DNA of 7,162 bases, taken from assembly GCF_937873925.1 (NCBI RefSeq), contig NZ_CALNAT010000029.1:1-7162 (forward strand), given 5' to 3'. Numbering within the stretch: position 1 is the first letter of the stretch; each line of letters starts with the position of its first letter. This DNA is from an uncultured Proteiniphilum sp. (GTDB taxonomy: Bacteria > Bacteroidota > Bacteroidia > Bacteroidales > Dysgonomonadaceae). A program made the position numbers and the translations under genes. Shown here in pieces: positions 6,321 through 7,162 of this stretch. The notes below the pieces were generated by a model. That model was given only the letters and a program-made list of their open reading frames with translations, was not told the DNA's origin and searched no databases.

Positions 6321-7135
6321 CTATTTCTTTTTATACACTTTTACATAATCTACCATAAATGTATCAGGAGCGCAAGCATTCTTTATCCCTTCAAGTGTGG
6401 CTGGTATCTCCATACTGAGAATCATATACTGATCAATTTTCGATATTCCTTCGCTTACCTCATGAAACTTCAGTCCATCAATAAAAAATGCATATTTCTC
6501 CGGTGTCCATTCAAGTGCAAAGGTATGAAAACCTTCTGAAAGCCCTTTCAGATCGCTGTCAAGACGCCCCACCGATTTCTGGTTTGGCCCATAAGCCCAG
6601 TGAACACAGTGGGTCATATGATCGTTACCTAATCCCTTGAAATATTCAAAAATATCTATTTCTGCACCAAAAACTGCTGGGTCTTCACCTTCCGATATCA
6701 GCGGAGACTGCATCCAAAATGCAGCCCAAGGGCCATCGCATTTTTGAAGGCGTGCTCTACATTCGAAATAACCATAAGTAGTATTAAAAGTTTGATAGCT
6801 CCCTACAGCACTACCCATGATGCTGTCCTTTCTGATGTCATACATCAGGTGTAAACATCCATCATTTACGGCAACCATGGAGGGGTCGTTGTAACCGATA
6901 CGGCGAGGGCCGGTTCCCCTGATTCTCCATTTTAATGTATCCAGTTCCGTTCCTTCAAAATGATCTTCCCAGAAGAGGGAATAACCTTCATTCTCGGGAA
7001 TAAAGAGATCTTGCGAAAGCGCAGTATTTTCCGAGATAACACGCTCTGCTGTCTTTTTTTTTGATTCTGTACACGCAGATACCGCCATGATACCTAATGT
7101 TAAAACAATAATTAGTCGAGCCTTAAAAAGCCCAT
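6321..7135 (-). CDS. GH16 lipoprotein with frameshifted signal peptide
   Basis: The intact frame (ATG at 7088, 255 residues) encodes a glycoside hydrolase family 16 domain, which cleaves beta-1,3/1,4-linked glycans such as laminarin, mixed-linkage glucan or algal galactans by a retaining mechanism. The catalytic signature is E143-I-D145-I-F-E148, with E143 as nucleophile and E148 as acid/base. Other GH16 features are F-W-E-D-H-F near residue 40, G-Y-F-E-C-R-A-R (106-113), W-A-A-F-W-M-Q (121-127), H-T-F-A-L-E-W (188-194) and the C-terminal D-Y-V-K-V-Y strand. The subfamily and exact glycan cannot be told. From ATG 7088 the signal is only M-A-V-S-A-C, too short, yet the same frame upstream reads R-L-I-I-V-L-T-L-G-I, a proper hydrophobic core with no standard start codon. 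The ATG at 7135 is in a different frame; one more base in the five-base run at 7125-7129 would join it as M-G-F-F-K-A-R-L-I-I and make Cys22 a normal lipobox cysteine. Coordinates run from that ATG, so they include the apparent frameshift. Confidence 0.8.
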
Positions 7136-7149
7136 TTTTATATGGTTTG

Positions 7150-7157
7150 TAAAATTA
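7150..7157 (-). promoter_or_regulatory. Possible -7 element of the GH16 gene
   Basis: The minus strand reads TAATTTTA, one base off the Bacteroidota -7 consensus TAnnTTTG, 14 bases before the ATG at 7135. The matching -33 element would lie beyond the window and the implied leader would be very short, so this is only a weak candidate. Confidence 0.15.
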
Positions 7158-7162
7158 TACTG

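Noticed and set aside
1..7162. CRISPR arrays, tRNA or rRNA genes, tandem repeats
   Set aside because: No regularly spaced direct repeats, cloverleaf-like segments or rRNA-like stretches were seen on either strand.

Overview
The window looks like a chromosomal piece from a Bacteroidota organism. It is AT-rich, its starts mostly lack a purine-rich ribosome site, it encodes lipobox lipoproteins, and its insertion-sequence remnants resemble types common in that phylum. This placement rests on style and family recognition only; no rRNA or marker gene is present.

Bases 72-4215 (minus strand) hold a compact three-gene operon. In transcription order it encodes (1) a DegT/DnrJ/EryC1/StrS-type PLP aminotransferase with a twin-arginine export signal, (2) a secreted neutral-ceramidase-like amidohydrolase (PF04734-type), and (3) a lipoprotein with seven repeat units resembling a seven-bladed beta-propeller. 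Gaps are 3 bp and 16 bp, so co-transcription is likely. All three carry export signals. An aminotransferase of this class outside the cytoplasm is unusual, and the set suggests an envelope-located route acting on N-acylated or amino-bearing glycans or lipids: the amidohydrolase frees an amine, the PLP enzyme exchanges amine and ketone, and the propeller binds or modifies the substrate. That pathway is inference; the export signals and active-site motifs are visible.

Bases 4216-4640 are the upstream region of the operon, with a possible promoter, a leader hairpin and no gene. Bases 4641-5746 are a decayed IS4-type insertion sequence bounded by imperfect inverted repeats. Its transposase is broken by several small indels, stop codons and probably internal deletions. 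Bases 5786-6125 (plus strand) are the frameshifted C-terminal tail of a second transposase, resembling the IS1634 group. A perfect 12-bp inverted repeat (6118-6129 and 6216-6227) follows it.

Bases 6321-7135 (minus strand) encode a glycoside hydrolase family 16 enzyme with an intact ExDxxE catalytic motif. Its lipoprotein signal peptide is out of frame with the best start codon because of an apparent single-base loss in a homopolymer. The GH16 gene and the operon share a strand and an envelope location, so the roughly 2 kb of insertion-sequence debris may have been inserted into one older carbohydrate-processing locus.
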